From DASUPK01 sp963843085 (lineage in GTDB: Bacteria; Actinomycetota; Thermoleophilia; Solirubrobacterales; 70-9): a stretch of DNA of 64,000 nucleotides. The first letter of the stretch is position 1. Every line of letters begins with the position of its first letter. The translations under genes were made by a program, and so were the position numbers. Of this stretch, positions 25,099-33,124 are shown one piece after another. The stretch lies in the NCBI GenBank assembly GCA_963843085.1, contig CAWJJG010000011.1, positions 682,001 through 746,000 of the forward strand. The letters run 5' to 3'. The notes beneath the pieces are model-generated. The model made no database searches. It was not told the DNA's origin and saw only the letters and a program-made list of their open reading frames with translations.

Positions 25099-25406
25099 CC
25101 GGCCGCGGCCAGCTCGCCGTCCAGGCGGCGGGCCTCATGCTCGAACCACTCTGAGACGAGTCGCAGCCAGGCGACCTCCGACCGTGTCCTCACCCGGACG
25201 TAGTCGGCGTGCCGATCGCCCGCGACGCGGATCGCATCGGCGACGCTGAGCTCGCGATTCTCGGCCCGCTCGTCGCCGAGCAGCATCCAGTCGGCGCGCC
25301 CGCCGGGACCCTCGTCCTCGAGGGCCAACCTCGAACCGTCACTCATCAGAAGGGCCTTCGGCTCGCGGCCGCCGACCTGTAGTCCCTGAACTCCGTTGGC
25401 TTCCAT
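25095..25406 (-). CDS. Small hypothetical protein
   Basis: A 103-residue soluble, acidic protein with no recognised family. It begins MEANGVQGLQVGGREPKALLM and continues as probable beta strands, then a helical C-terminal half (VAWLRLVSEWFEHEARRLDGEL). The ATG has AAGGGGAA 6 bases upstream, which supports expression. The 117 bases upstream, before metE ends, are AT-richer than their surroundings and hold no gene. Confidence 0.6.
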   Translation of the reverse strand: MEANGVQGLQVGGREPKALLMSDGSRLALEDEGPGGRADWMLLGDERAENRELSVADAIRVAGDRHADYVRVRTRSEVAWLRLVSEWFEHEARRLDGELAAAG

Positions 25407-25523
25407 GTAATTCCCCTTTTGATCGCCGTTTGTCGAGGCACGAGTATGCGAGCAACCGCTAACACCGCGCTAAAGAGTCGTTAACAGTTTGCGAAAAACC
25501 GCGCAGCGCCCGTCAACTGCCGA

Positions 25524-27884
25524 CTAGGAGGCCGGAACGAGCTCTTCGCGAAGCTGCTTCGCCGCCTGCACCATGTTCCGCAGGCTCGGATCGATCTCGT
25601 CCCAGGTGCGGGTCTTGAGCCCACAATCGGGGTTGACCCAGATCTGCTCGGGGCGCAGGACACCGGCGGCCGCCTGGAGCAGCTCGACCATCTCCTCGAC
25701 GGTGGGCACGCGGGGCGAGTGGATGTCGTAGACGCCCGGGCCGATGTCGTTGCGGTAGCCGGTCTTCTCCCAGTCGCCCAGCAGCTCCATCCTTGAGCGG
25801 GCAGCCTCGATCAGGTTGACGTCGGCGTCCATCGCCTGGATGTGCCCCAGGATGTCCCCGATGTCCGAGTAACACATGTGCGTCTGGATCTGGGTCTCGT
25901 CTTTGACGACCGCGGTCGAGAGCCGGAAGCAGTGGACCGCCCAGCTCAGGTACTCGTCCCAGCGCTCCCTGCGCAGGGGCAGGCCCTCGCGGATCGCCGC
26001 CTCGTCGACCTGGATGATCTGGGCGCCGGCCTTCTCGAGATCCTCCACCTCGTCACGGATCGCGAGCGCCAGCTGCCTGCACGTGTGGGCCAGCGGCTGG
26101 TCGTCGCGAACGAACGACCACGCGAGCATCGTGACCGGGCCCGTCAGCATCCCCTTCACCGGCTTGTCGGTGAGTGACTGCGCGTAGGTGATCCAGTCAA
26201 CGGTCATCTGCGACGCCCGCCGCACGTCGCCGAAGATGATCGGCGGGCGCACGCAGCGAGAGCCGTAGGACTGAACCCAGGCGTTCTCGGTGAAGACGTA
26301 TCCCTCCATCTGCTCGCCGAAGTACTGGACCATGTCGTTTCGCTCTGGCTCGCCGTGAACGAGCACATCGAGGCCAACGTCCTCCTGGTAGCGGATGACG
26401 CGCTCGATCTCCTTCTGCATCGCCCCCTTGTAGGTCGCCCAGTCGATCTCACCGTTGTTCAGCTTTCTTCGCGTCTCGCGAATCTCGTCGGTCTGCGGAT
26501 AGGACCCGATCGTCGTCGAGGGAAAGAGCTCGGGGACGTCGATGCGCGAGCGCTGGGCCCGCCTGCGCTCCTCGAAGGGGCTCGTGCGCTGGTCGTGCTC
26601 CTCGTCGAGTGACTCGATTCGCGCGCGGACCTCCGCGCTGCTGGTGCGATGGGAATCCCGCCTGGAATCGAGCGCCCGGTCGTTGGCGTCGAGCTCCTCG
26701 GCGATCGCCTCGCGCCCCTCGGCCATCCCCTTCGCCAGAGTCGCGACCTCGCCCACCTTCTGGACCGCGAACGCCATCCAGGACCGGGCCTCGTCGTCGA
26801 GATCGGCGTCGATCCCAGCGGGCTCCGCGTCGAGATCGATCGGCACGTGGAGCAGGGAGCAGCTGGTCGAGACGACGAGCTGCGCCGTGCGGGTCTTCAG
26901 GCCCTCCAGCGCGTCGAGCGAGTGCTCGAGGTGGTCGATCCAGACGTTCCGGCCGTTGACGATCCCGGCGAAGAGCCACTGGTCGCCGAGGCCCTCCTGA
27001 TTCGCAATGAACTCGGCGTTGTGGCGGCCGCCGTGCTCGTGCACGTCCGGGCCGAGCTCCGGCCCGTGGACGGATCCGGTGAAGTCCAGGCCCACCCCCT
27101 CGATCGGCAGGTCGCGCAGGACCGCGTAGGCGCCGCCGACGTGGTCGAAGTAGGTCTTGACCAGGATCCGCGGGCGCTCGTGGACCTTGCAGAGCTCCTC
27201 GTAGGCGAGGCGGAGGGCATCGAGCTCACGCTCGGACCGATCCTCCACGAAGCAGGGCTCGTCGAACTGCACCCAGGTCGCGCCCTGCTCGGCGAGCCGC
27301 TCGATCACCTCTCCGTACACTTCCACGAGCGGCTCGACCAGGTCGAGCGCGTCGAAGCGCTCGGGGGCGCCATCTGCCGACTTGGAGAGCAAGAGGAAGC
27401 TGACCGGCCCGATCAGCACCGGGATCGTGTCGATGCCGAGCTCCTCCATCGCCTCGGCGTGCTCGTCGAAGGGCTTCGAGCCCGAGAGCGAGAACTTCGT
27501 GTCCGGCCCGAGCTCGGGGACGATGTAGTGGTAGTTCGTGTCGAACCACTTCGTCATCTCCATGGCGGTGGCGTCTTGGCGCCCGCGGGCCATTGCGAAA
27601 TAGGTATCGAGGTCGACCCGGCCACCGCCCCATCCGTAGCGTTCCGGCACCGCACCGACCAGCGCGATCGCGTCGAGCACCTGGTCGTAAAGGGAGAAAT
27701 CGTTCGAGGTGATCAGATCGATCCCCGCCTCCTGCATCAGTTTCCAGTTCTCAACCCGGATCGCCTTGGCGGTCGCCGCCAGCTCGTCGGCTGAGGTCTT
27801 GCCTCGCCAGTAGCCCTCGGTCGCGAACTTGAGCTCGCGGTTTCGGCCGATCCGAGGGAACCCGGAGACGTTGGAGAGGGCCAT
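25524..27884 (-). CDS. metE: Cobalamin-independent methionine synthase
   Basis: Transfers the methyl group of 5-methyltetrahydropteroyl-polyglutamate to homocysteine, in the cytoplasm. The 786 residues form the usual two barrels; the N-terminal one starts at SGFPRIGRNRELKFA and the C-terminal catalytic one at FPSTTIGSYPQT (about 475). The zinc ligands are all present: H669 and C671 in THMCYSD, E693, and C754 in NPDCGLKTR. Their spacing is the same as in E. coli MetE. A charged linker between the barrels (about 420-460) is longer than usual. It is divergent from metH across 93 bases. Confidence 0.95.
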   Translation of the reverse strand: MALSNVSGFPRIGRNRELKFATEGYWRGKTSADELAATAKAIRVENWKLMQEAGIDLITSNDFSLYDQVLDAIALVGAVPERYGWGGGRVDLDTYFAMARGRQDATAMEMTKWFDTNYHYIVPELGPDTKFSLSGSKPFDEHAEAMEELGIDTIPVLIGPVSFLLLSKSADGAPERFDALDLVEPLVEVYGEVIERLAEQGATWVQFDEPCFVEDRSERELDALRLAYEELCKVHERPRILVKTYFDHVGGAYAVLRDLPIEGVGLDFTGSVHGPELGPDVHEHGGRHNAEFIANQEGLGDQWLFAGIVNGRNVWIDHLEHSLDALEGLKTRTAQLVVSTSCSLLHVPIDLDAEPAGIDADLDDEARSWMAFAVQKVGEVATLAKGMAEGREAIAEELDANDRALDSRRDSHRTSSAEVRARIESLDEEHDQRTSPFEERRRAQRSRIDVPELFPSTTIGSYPQTDEIRETRRKLNNGEIDWATYKGAMQKEIERVIRYQEDVGLDVLVHGEPERNDMVQYFGEQMEGYVFTENAWVQSYGSRCVRPPIIFGDVRRASQMTVDWITYAQSLTDKPVKGMLTGPVTMLAWSFVRDDQPLAHTCRQLALAIRDEVEDLEKAGAQIIQVDEAAIREGLPLRRERWDEYLSWAVHCFRLSTAVVKDETQIQTHMCYSDIGDILGHIQAMDADVNLIEAARSRMELLGDWEKTGYRNDIGPGVYDIHSPRVPTVEEMVELLQAAAGVLRPEQIWVNPDCGLKTRTWDEIDPSLRNMVQAAKQLREELVPAS

Positions 27885-27909
27885 GTACCAACCCTACCGA
27901 GGCGCACAA

Positions 27910-27944
27910 GGGGTCTGACCCCGGTTGTTAAGGGGTCTGACCCC
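27910..27944. repeat. Two identical palindromes in the metE-metH intergenic region
   Basis: GGGGTC-T-GACCCC occurs twice, at 27910-27922 and 27932-27944, each preceded by AA and 22 bases apart start to start, which is about two helical turns. That spacing suits a pair of operators on one DNA face for both divergent genes. Short palindromes of this kind also occur as dispersed repetitive sequences, so a repeat element is the alternative. Confidence 0.6.
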
Positions 27945-27977
27945 CCGGTGTTTGGCGCCCTTTACCCTTCCCCGCCA

Positions 27978-30900
27978 ATGCCTGAGCGCGACTATCTGGG
28001 GGCGGTCCGCGAGCGTGTCGTCGTCTTCGACGGCGGCATGGGCGCGACCCTGGAGCAATTCGACCTGACGCAGGCTGACTACGGGGGCCTGGAGGGCAAG
28101 TGTCACGAAGCGCTCGTGCTCAACCGGCCGGACGTGATCGAGGGCGTCCACGGATCGATGCTCGACGCCGGCGCCGAGGTCGTTGAGACCGACACGTTCC
28201 AGGGCAGCCGCCTGAAGCTCGACGAGTGGGGGCTGGGCGAGCACACGCTCGAGATCAACGCGAAGGCGGCGGAGATCGCACGCAGGGCCGCCGGTGACGA
28301 GCGCTTCGTCGCGGGCTCGATCGGCCCCACCGGCTTCCTGCCCGCCAGCGACGACCCGACCCTCGGCGACATCTCCTTCCGGAAGCTCGTCGAGGTCTTC
28401 ACCGAGCAGGCCAAGGGCCTGGTCGAGGGCGGCGCCGATCTGATCATCATCGAGACGGCCCAGGACATCCTCGAGGTGAAGGCGGCGGTCTTCGGCGCCC
28501 GCGAGGCGATGAAGCTTGCCGGCCGCACCCTGCCGATCCAGACCTCGGTCTCGCTGCTCCCCCAGGGAGGCAAGATGCTGCTCGGCACCGACATCCAGGC
28601 GGTGCTGACCACGCTCGCCGCGCTCGACGTCCAGGTGATCGGGCTGAACTGCTCGACCGGCCCTGAGGACATGCGCGACGCGATCCGCTTCCTGGGCGAC
28701 ACCTCCCCCCTGCCCGTCCACTGCATCCCCAACGCGGGCCTGCCGCTGCAGGGGCCGGAGGGCGAGACGATCTTCCCCGAGCAGCCCGAGCAACTGGCGG
28801 CGACGCTCGGCGAGTTCGTCGAGCGATACGGCGTCGGCATCGTCGGCGGCTGCTGCGGCACGACGCCGGAACACATCCGCGCGATCCGCGAGCGGGTCGA
28901 CGGCCGCACGCCCGGCGAGCGGCCCGAGCACGGCCCGATCGACGTGTCGAGCATGATGACCTCCACCCCGCTCGTCCAGGAGCCGCGCCCGACCCTGGTC
29001 GGCGAGCGGGTCAACTCCCAGGGATCGCGCGCGGCGAAGGAGATGCTGCTCGCGGACGATTACGACGGCCTCGTCCAGGTGGCCGAGGACCAGGTGACCG
29101 GCGGCGCGCACGTGCTGGACGTCTGCGTCGCCCTCACCGAGCGCCAGGACGAGGACGACCAGATGGGCACCGTGGTGGAGCGGATCTCGCTGACCCAGCC
29201 GTCGCCGATCCAGGTCGACTCGACGGAGCCCGAGGTGATCCAGGAGGCGTTGGAGAGGATCCCGGGCCGCGCGATCGTCAACTCGGTCAACCTTGAGGCG
29301 GGCCGCGACAAGCTCGACCGGGTCGCCCCGCTCGCAAAGGCTCACGGCGCCGCGCTGATCGCTTTGACCATCGACGAGGAGGGGATGGCGAAGACCGCAG
29401 ACCGCAAGCTCGAGGTCGCCAAGCGGATCCGCGACATCTGCGTGAACGACCACGGCATGGATCCCGAGGCGCTGATCTTCGACGCGCTCACCTTCACGCT
29501 GACCACCGGGGACGAGGAGTGGCGCCCGTCGGCGATCGCCACGATAGAGGGAATCAAGCGAATCAAGTCCGAGATTTCAGATGTGAAGACGTCGCTGGGA
29601 GTCTCGAACGTGAGCTTCGGCGTCTCGCCCAAGGCGCGCGCGGTCCTCAACTCGGTCTTCCTGCACCACTGCGTGGAGGCCGGCCTCGACCTCGCGATGG
29701 TCAACCCGAATCACATCACCCCCTACTTCGAGATCGACGAGAACGAGCGCGAGCTCACCGACGCGTTGGTCTTCAATCGCAGCGAGGACGCGCTCGAGAA
29801 GTTCATCGCCCACTTCGAATCGCAGGGCGACGAGGCAGAGAAGGCGGCCGGCGACCCGACCGAGGGAATGGAGCCCGAGGAGGCCCTCCACTGGATGATC
29901 CTCCACCGCAAGAAGGAAGGGGTCGAGGACTGGATCGACCGCTCGGTGGAGAAGATCGGCGCCGTCCCCACCCTGAACACCGTGCTGCTCCCGGCGATGA
30001 AGGAGGTCGGTGACAAGTTCGGCGCCGGGGAGCTCATCCTGCCCTTCGTCCTGCAGTCCGCCGAGGTGATGAAGCGAGCGGTTGCGCAGCTCGAGAACTA
30101 CCTCGAGCGGATCGAGGGACACACGAAGGGCAAGGTGGTGATCGCAACCGTCTTCGGCGACGTCCACGACATCGGCAAGTCGCTGGTCAACACGATCCTC
30201 ACCAACAACGGCTACACGGTCGTGGACCTCGGCAAGCAGGTGCCGGTCGACACCATCATCCACTCGGCGATCGAGGAGAACGCTGACGCGATCGGGCTGT
30301 CGGCGTTGCTCGTCTCAACCTCGAAGCAGATGCCGGCATGCGTGCAGGAGCTGCACTCGAAGAAGCTCGGGTTCCCGGTGCTGATCGGCGGCGCCGCCAT
30401 CAACCGCGACTTTGGCCGCCGGATTCTGTATCCAGGCGGAAAGGACTCGGACGAGATCTACGAGCCCGGCGTCTTCTATTGCAAGGACGCCTTCGTCGGC
30501 CTCGACACGATGGACGACCTGGTGGACGCCGAGAAGCGTGCGGCCCTGATCGATCGGATCCGCGACGAGGCTCGCACGCTCCGCGAGCAGCCGGTGGTGG
30601 CGGATGACGCGCCACCCACCACCGACGACTCGGTTCGCTCCGGAGCCCGCAGCGACGTCCTGATCCCCGATCCGCCCTTCTGGGGCGCCCGCGAGATCGA
30701 GGTCGACCTCGACGACGTCTTCCCGTACCTGGATCGCCACGTCCTCTTCAAACTCCACTGGGGCGGGCGCGGCAAGAAGGGCGAGGAGTGGCGGCAGATC
30801 GTGGAGGGCCACGACGGCGAGGAGGGCTTCGCCCCAAGGCTCGAGCGGATGTGGCGCGAACAGGACTACCTGAACCCCCGGGCGCGGCAGGGCTTCTTCC

Positions 30901-31571
30901 CCTGCGCCGCCGACGGCAACGAGCTGGTCGTCTTCGATCCAGAGGATCCCGTGCGGGAGCTCGAGCGGCTGGTCTTCCCGCGCCAGCCCAAGCACGACCG
31001 GATCTGCCTGACCGATTTCTTCCGGCCTCTCGACGATCTCGGGCCGGGCGAGCGCGACGTGGTCGCCCTGCAGGGGGTCACGGTCGGCCCCGAGGTCACC
31101 GACCTGATGGCCAAGCTGGAGGCCGACGGCGAGTTCGCCGAGCAGCTCTACGTCCACGGCCTCGGCGTGCAGTCGGCCGAAGGGCTCGCGGAGTGGCTCC
31201 ATTCGGAGGCGCGCACGGGCCTCGGAATCGACCGCGATCAGGGCCGGCGCTATTCCTGGGGCTATCCCGCCTGCCCGGACCAGTCCGAGCACGAGAAGGT
31301 CTGGAGGCTGCTCGGCCTGGAGGAGATCGGGATGACGCTGTCCGACGGGTTCGCAGTGATGCCGGAGCAGTCGACGGTGGCGATCGTCGCCCACCATCCC
31401 CAGGCCGTCTACTTCGGGATGAAGTCGGGCTTCATCCCCGCGGAGAAGGCGCCGGACGAGGTGATCGCCGGCACCGAGCGCGGCGGCGATCTGCCGCCGG
31501 AGCGAGAGCCCGGCGACGGTGTCGTCGAGGCCGAGGAGGCCGATCCGGCCTCCGAGCCGATCAGCGGCTGA
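27978..31571 (+). CDS. metH: Cobalamin-dependent methionine synthase
   Basis: A 1197-residue, four-module methionine synthase. The homocysteine-binding barrel has zinc cysteines C225 (NCSTGP) and C292/C293 (GGCCGTTP). The pterin-binding barrel follows from about residue 345 (LVGERVNSQGSR). The B12 domain has DVHDIGK with D728 and the axial H730. The C-terminal reactivation domain binds S-adenosylmethionine. A full-length enzyme next to metE gives the cell both routes to methionine. ATG at 27978 gives the normal N-terminus (a GTG 30 bases upstream is in frame). The intergenic region is too short for a cobalamin riboswitch. Confidence 0.95.
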   Translation: MPERDYLGAVRERVVVFDGGMGATLEQFDLTQADYGGLEGKCHEALVLNRPDVIEGVHGSMLDAGAEVVETDTFQGSRLKLDEWGLGEHTLEINAKAAEIARRAAGDERFVAGSIGPTGFLPASDDPTLGDISFRKLVEVFTEQAKGLVEGGADLIIIETAQDILEVKAAVFGAREAMKLAGRTLPIQTSVSLLPQGGKMLLGTDIQAVLTTLAALDVQVIGLNCSTGPEDMRDAIRFLGDTSPLPVHCIPNAGLPLQGPEGETIFPEQPEQLAATLGEFVERYGVGIVGGCCGTTPEHIRAIRERVDGRTPGERPEHGPIDVSSMMTSTPLVQEPRPTLVGERVNSQGSRAAKEMLLADDYDGLVQVAEDQVTGGAHVLDVCVALTERQDEDDQMGTVVERISLTQPSPIQVDSTEPEVIQEALERIPGRAIVNSVNLEAGRDKLDRVAPLAKAHGAALIALTIDEEGMAKTADRKLEVAKRIRDICVNDHGMDPEALIFDALTFTLTTGDEEWRPSAIATIEGIKRIKSEISDVKTSLGVSNVSFGVSPKARAVLNSVFLHHCVEAGLDLAMVNPNHITPYFEIDENERELTDALVFNRSEDALEKFIAHFESQGDEAEKAAGDPTEGMEPEEALHWMILHRKKEGVEDWIDRSVEKIGAVPTLNTVLLPAMKEVGDKFGAGELILPFVLQSAEVMKRAVAQLENYLERIEGHTKGKVVIATVFGDVHDIGKSLVNTILTNNGYTVVDLGKQVPVDTIIHSAIEENADAIGLSALLVSTSKQMPACVQELHSKKLGFPVLIGGAAINRDFGRRILYPGGKDSDEIYEPGVFYCKDAFVGLDTMDDLVDAEKRAALIDRIRDEARTLREQPVVADDAPPTTDDSVRSGARSDVLIPDPPFWGAREIEVDLDDVFPYLDRHVLFKLHWGGRGKKGEEWRQIVEGHDGEEGFAPRLERMWREQDYLNPRARQGFFPCAADGNELVVFDPEDPVRELERLVFPRQPKHDRICLTDFFRPLDDLGPGERDVVALQGVTVGPEVTDLMAKLEADGEFAEQLYVHGLGVQSAEGLAEWLHSEARTGLGIDRDQGRRYSWGYPACPDQSEHEKVWRLLGLEEIGMTLSDGFAVMPEQSTVAIVAHHPQAVYFGMKSGFIPAEKAPDEVIAGTERGGDLPPEREPGDGVVEAEEADPASEPISG

Positions 31572-31572
31572 C

Positions 31573-31604
31573 GCTTCACGTATGACAATATGACTTATTG
31601 AAGC
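31573..31604. promoter_or_regulatory. Inverted repeat around an AT-rich segment before an aryl-aldehyde dehydrogenase
   Basis: GCTTCA (31573-31578) and TGAAGC (31599-31604) flank a 20-base AT-rich spacer containing TATGAC twice. The location just after metH and 54 bases before the next start fits an operator over a promoter, with TATGAC as a possible -10 box. It could also be a weak metH terminator. Confidence 0.35.
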
Positions 31605-31657
31605 GGCGGCCCGCGGCACGCTCGCCGGCCGCTGGGAACGAGTCGAGGAGAGTGGCG

Positions 31658-33124
31658 ATGGCGGTCGCGGTGGAGCAGAAGCAGGACCTGTTGATCGGCG
31701 GGCAATGGGTTGCGGCGAAGTCCGACAAGGACTGCGAGCAGACCAACCCGTATTCGGGCGACGTGGTCGGGCAGGCCGCCGCGGCCGGCCCGGAGGACGT
31801 CGACCTCGCCGTGAAGGCGGCGCAGGGGGCCTTCGAGGCCTGGGGCTTCGGTCCGCCGGCGGCGCGCCGGGAGGTCCTGACCAAGGCGGCTGACCTGCTC
31901 GCCGAGCGCGCCGAGCAGATCGCCGCGATCGTCACCGAGGAGACCGGCGGCACCTTCGGCTGGGGCATGTTCAACTGCCAGCTCGCCAGCGGCATGCTGC
32001 GCGAGGCGGGCGCTCAGGCCTACGGCGCCGTCGGCCAGGTGATTCCTTCCGACATCCCCGGCGCCACCGGGATCGCGCGCCGGCTGCCCGCGGGCATCGT
32101 GGTCGGTATCGCTCCGTGGAACGCCCCGGTGATCCTCGGCACGCGCGCCATCGCGACGCCGCTCGCCTATGGCAACACGGTGATCCTGAAGGGCTCGGAG
32201 CTCTGCCCCCGGACGCATGCCCAGATCGTCAACTGCGTGGTGGACGCCGGCGCACCTGAGGGTGTCATCAACTACCTCACCAACGACCCGGGCGACGCGC
32301 CCGAGGTCGTCGAGGCACTGATCGCGCACCCCGGCACGCGGCGGATCAACTTCACCGGCTCCACCCGCGTCGGCAAGATCATCGCCGAGACCTGCGGCCG
32401 CCATCTCAAGAAGTGCCTGCTCGAGCTTGGCGGCAAGGCGCCGATGATCGTGATGGCCGACGCCGACCTCGACGAAGCGGTGAACGCCGCCAACTTCGGC
32501 GCCTTCATGCACTCCGGTCAGATCTGCATGGCGACCGAGCGGATCATCGTCGACGGCAAGGTCGCCGACGAGTTCACCGAGGGACTGGTGAAGAAGGCGA
32601 GCGCGATGACGGTGGGCGACCCGACCAATCCCGAGACGATGATCGGGCCGCTGATCAACAAGGCCTCGGTCGAGCACGTCACCGAGCTGGTCGAGGACGC
32701 AAAGTCGAAGGGCGCCGAGATCGCCACCGGTGGCGAGGCCGAGGGCCCCTGCTTCCACCCGACTGTGCTGACCAAGGTCACGTCGGAGATGCGGATCTAC
32801 TCGGAGGAATCGTTCGGGCCGATCGTCCCGATCCTCACCTACGACGACGTCGAGGATGCGATTCGAACGGCGAACGACACGAACTACGGCCTCTCGGGCG
32901 CTGTCTTCAGCTCCGACATCCCGACCGCGTTGGATGTGGCGCGGCGGATCGAGAGCGGGATCTGCCACGTCAACCTGGCCACGGTCCACGATGAGGCCCA
33001 GATGCCGTTCGGCGGAGTCAAGGAGAGCGGGTGGGGCCGGTTCGGGGGCAGCGCGGCGCTGGAGGAGTTCACCGACCTGCACTGGACGATGGTGATGAGC
33101 CAGCCGGGCCACTACCCGATCTAG
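31658..33124 (+). CDS. Aryl-aldehyde dehydrogenase (vanillin/benzaldehyde dehydrogenase-like)
   Basis: A 488-residue NAD(P)-dependent dehydrogenase. The motifs are GIAPWNAPVILGTRAI (about 150), FTGSTRVGK, LELGGKAPMIV, the nucleophile C290 in GQICMATERIIV, and ESFGPIVPI. The APWNAPV wording and GQICMATERI are typical of vanillin, benzaldehyde and salicylaldehyde dehydrogenases. The following gene, a benzoylformate-decarboxylase-like enzyme, starts directly after the stop. Decarboxylation would give an aryl aldehyde that this enzyme oxidises to the acid. ATG at 31658 has GAGGAG upstream. Confidence 0.85.
   Translation: MAVAVEQKQDLLIGGQWVAAKSDKDCEQTNPYSGDVVGQAAAAGPEDVDLAVKAAQGAFEAWGFGPPAARREVLTKAADLLAERAEQIAAIVTEETGGTFGWGMFNCQLASGMLREAGAQAYGAVGQVIPSDIPGATGIARRLPAGIVVGIAPWNAPVILGTRAIATPLAYGNTVILKGSELCPRTHAQIVNCVVDAGAPEGVINYLTNDPGDAPEVVEALIAHPGTRRINFTGSTRVGKIIAETCGRHLKKCLLELGGKAPMIVMADADLDEAVNAANFGAFMHSGQICMATERIIVDGKVADEFTEGLVKKASAMTVGDPTNPETMIGPLINKASVEHVTELVEDAKSKGAEIATGGEAEGPCFHPTVLTKVTSEMRIYSEESFGPIVPILTYDDVEDAIRTANDTNYGLSGAVFSSDIPTALDVARRIESGICHVNLATVHDEAQMPFGGVKESGWGRFGGSAALEEFTDLHWTMVMSQPGHYPI

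Noticed and set aside
25480..25523. Possible metE terminator (GCG-CTG-CGC followed by five T on the minus strand)
   Set aside because: The stem is only three base pairs, too weak to call a terminator.
27900..27950. Possible CRISPR-like direct repeats
   Set aside because: Only two short palindromic copies 22 bases apart, with no spacers of regular length and no cas genes.
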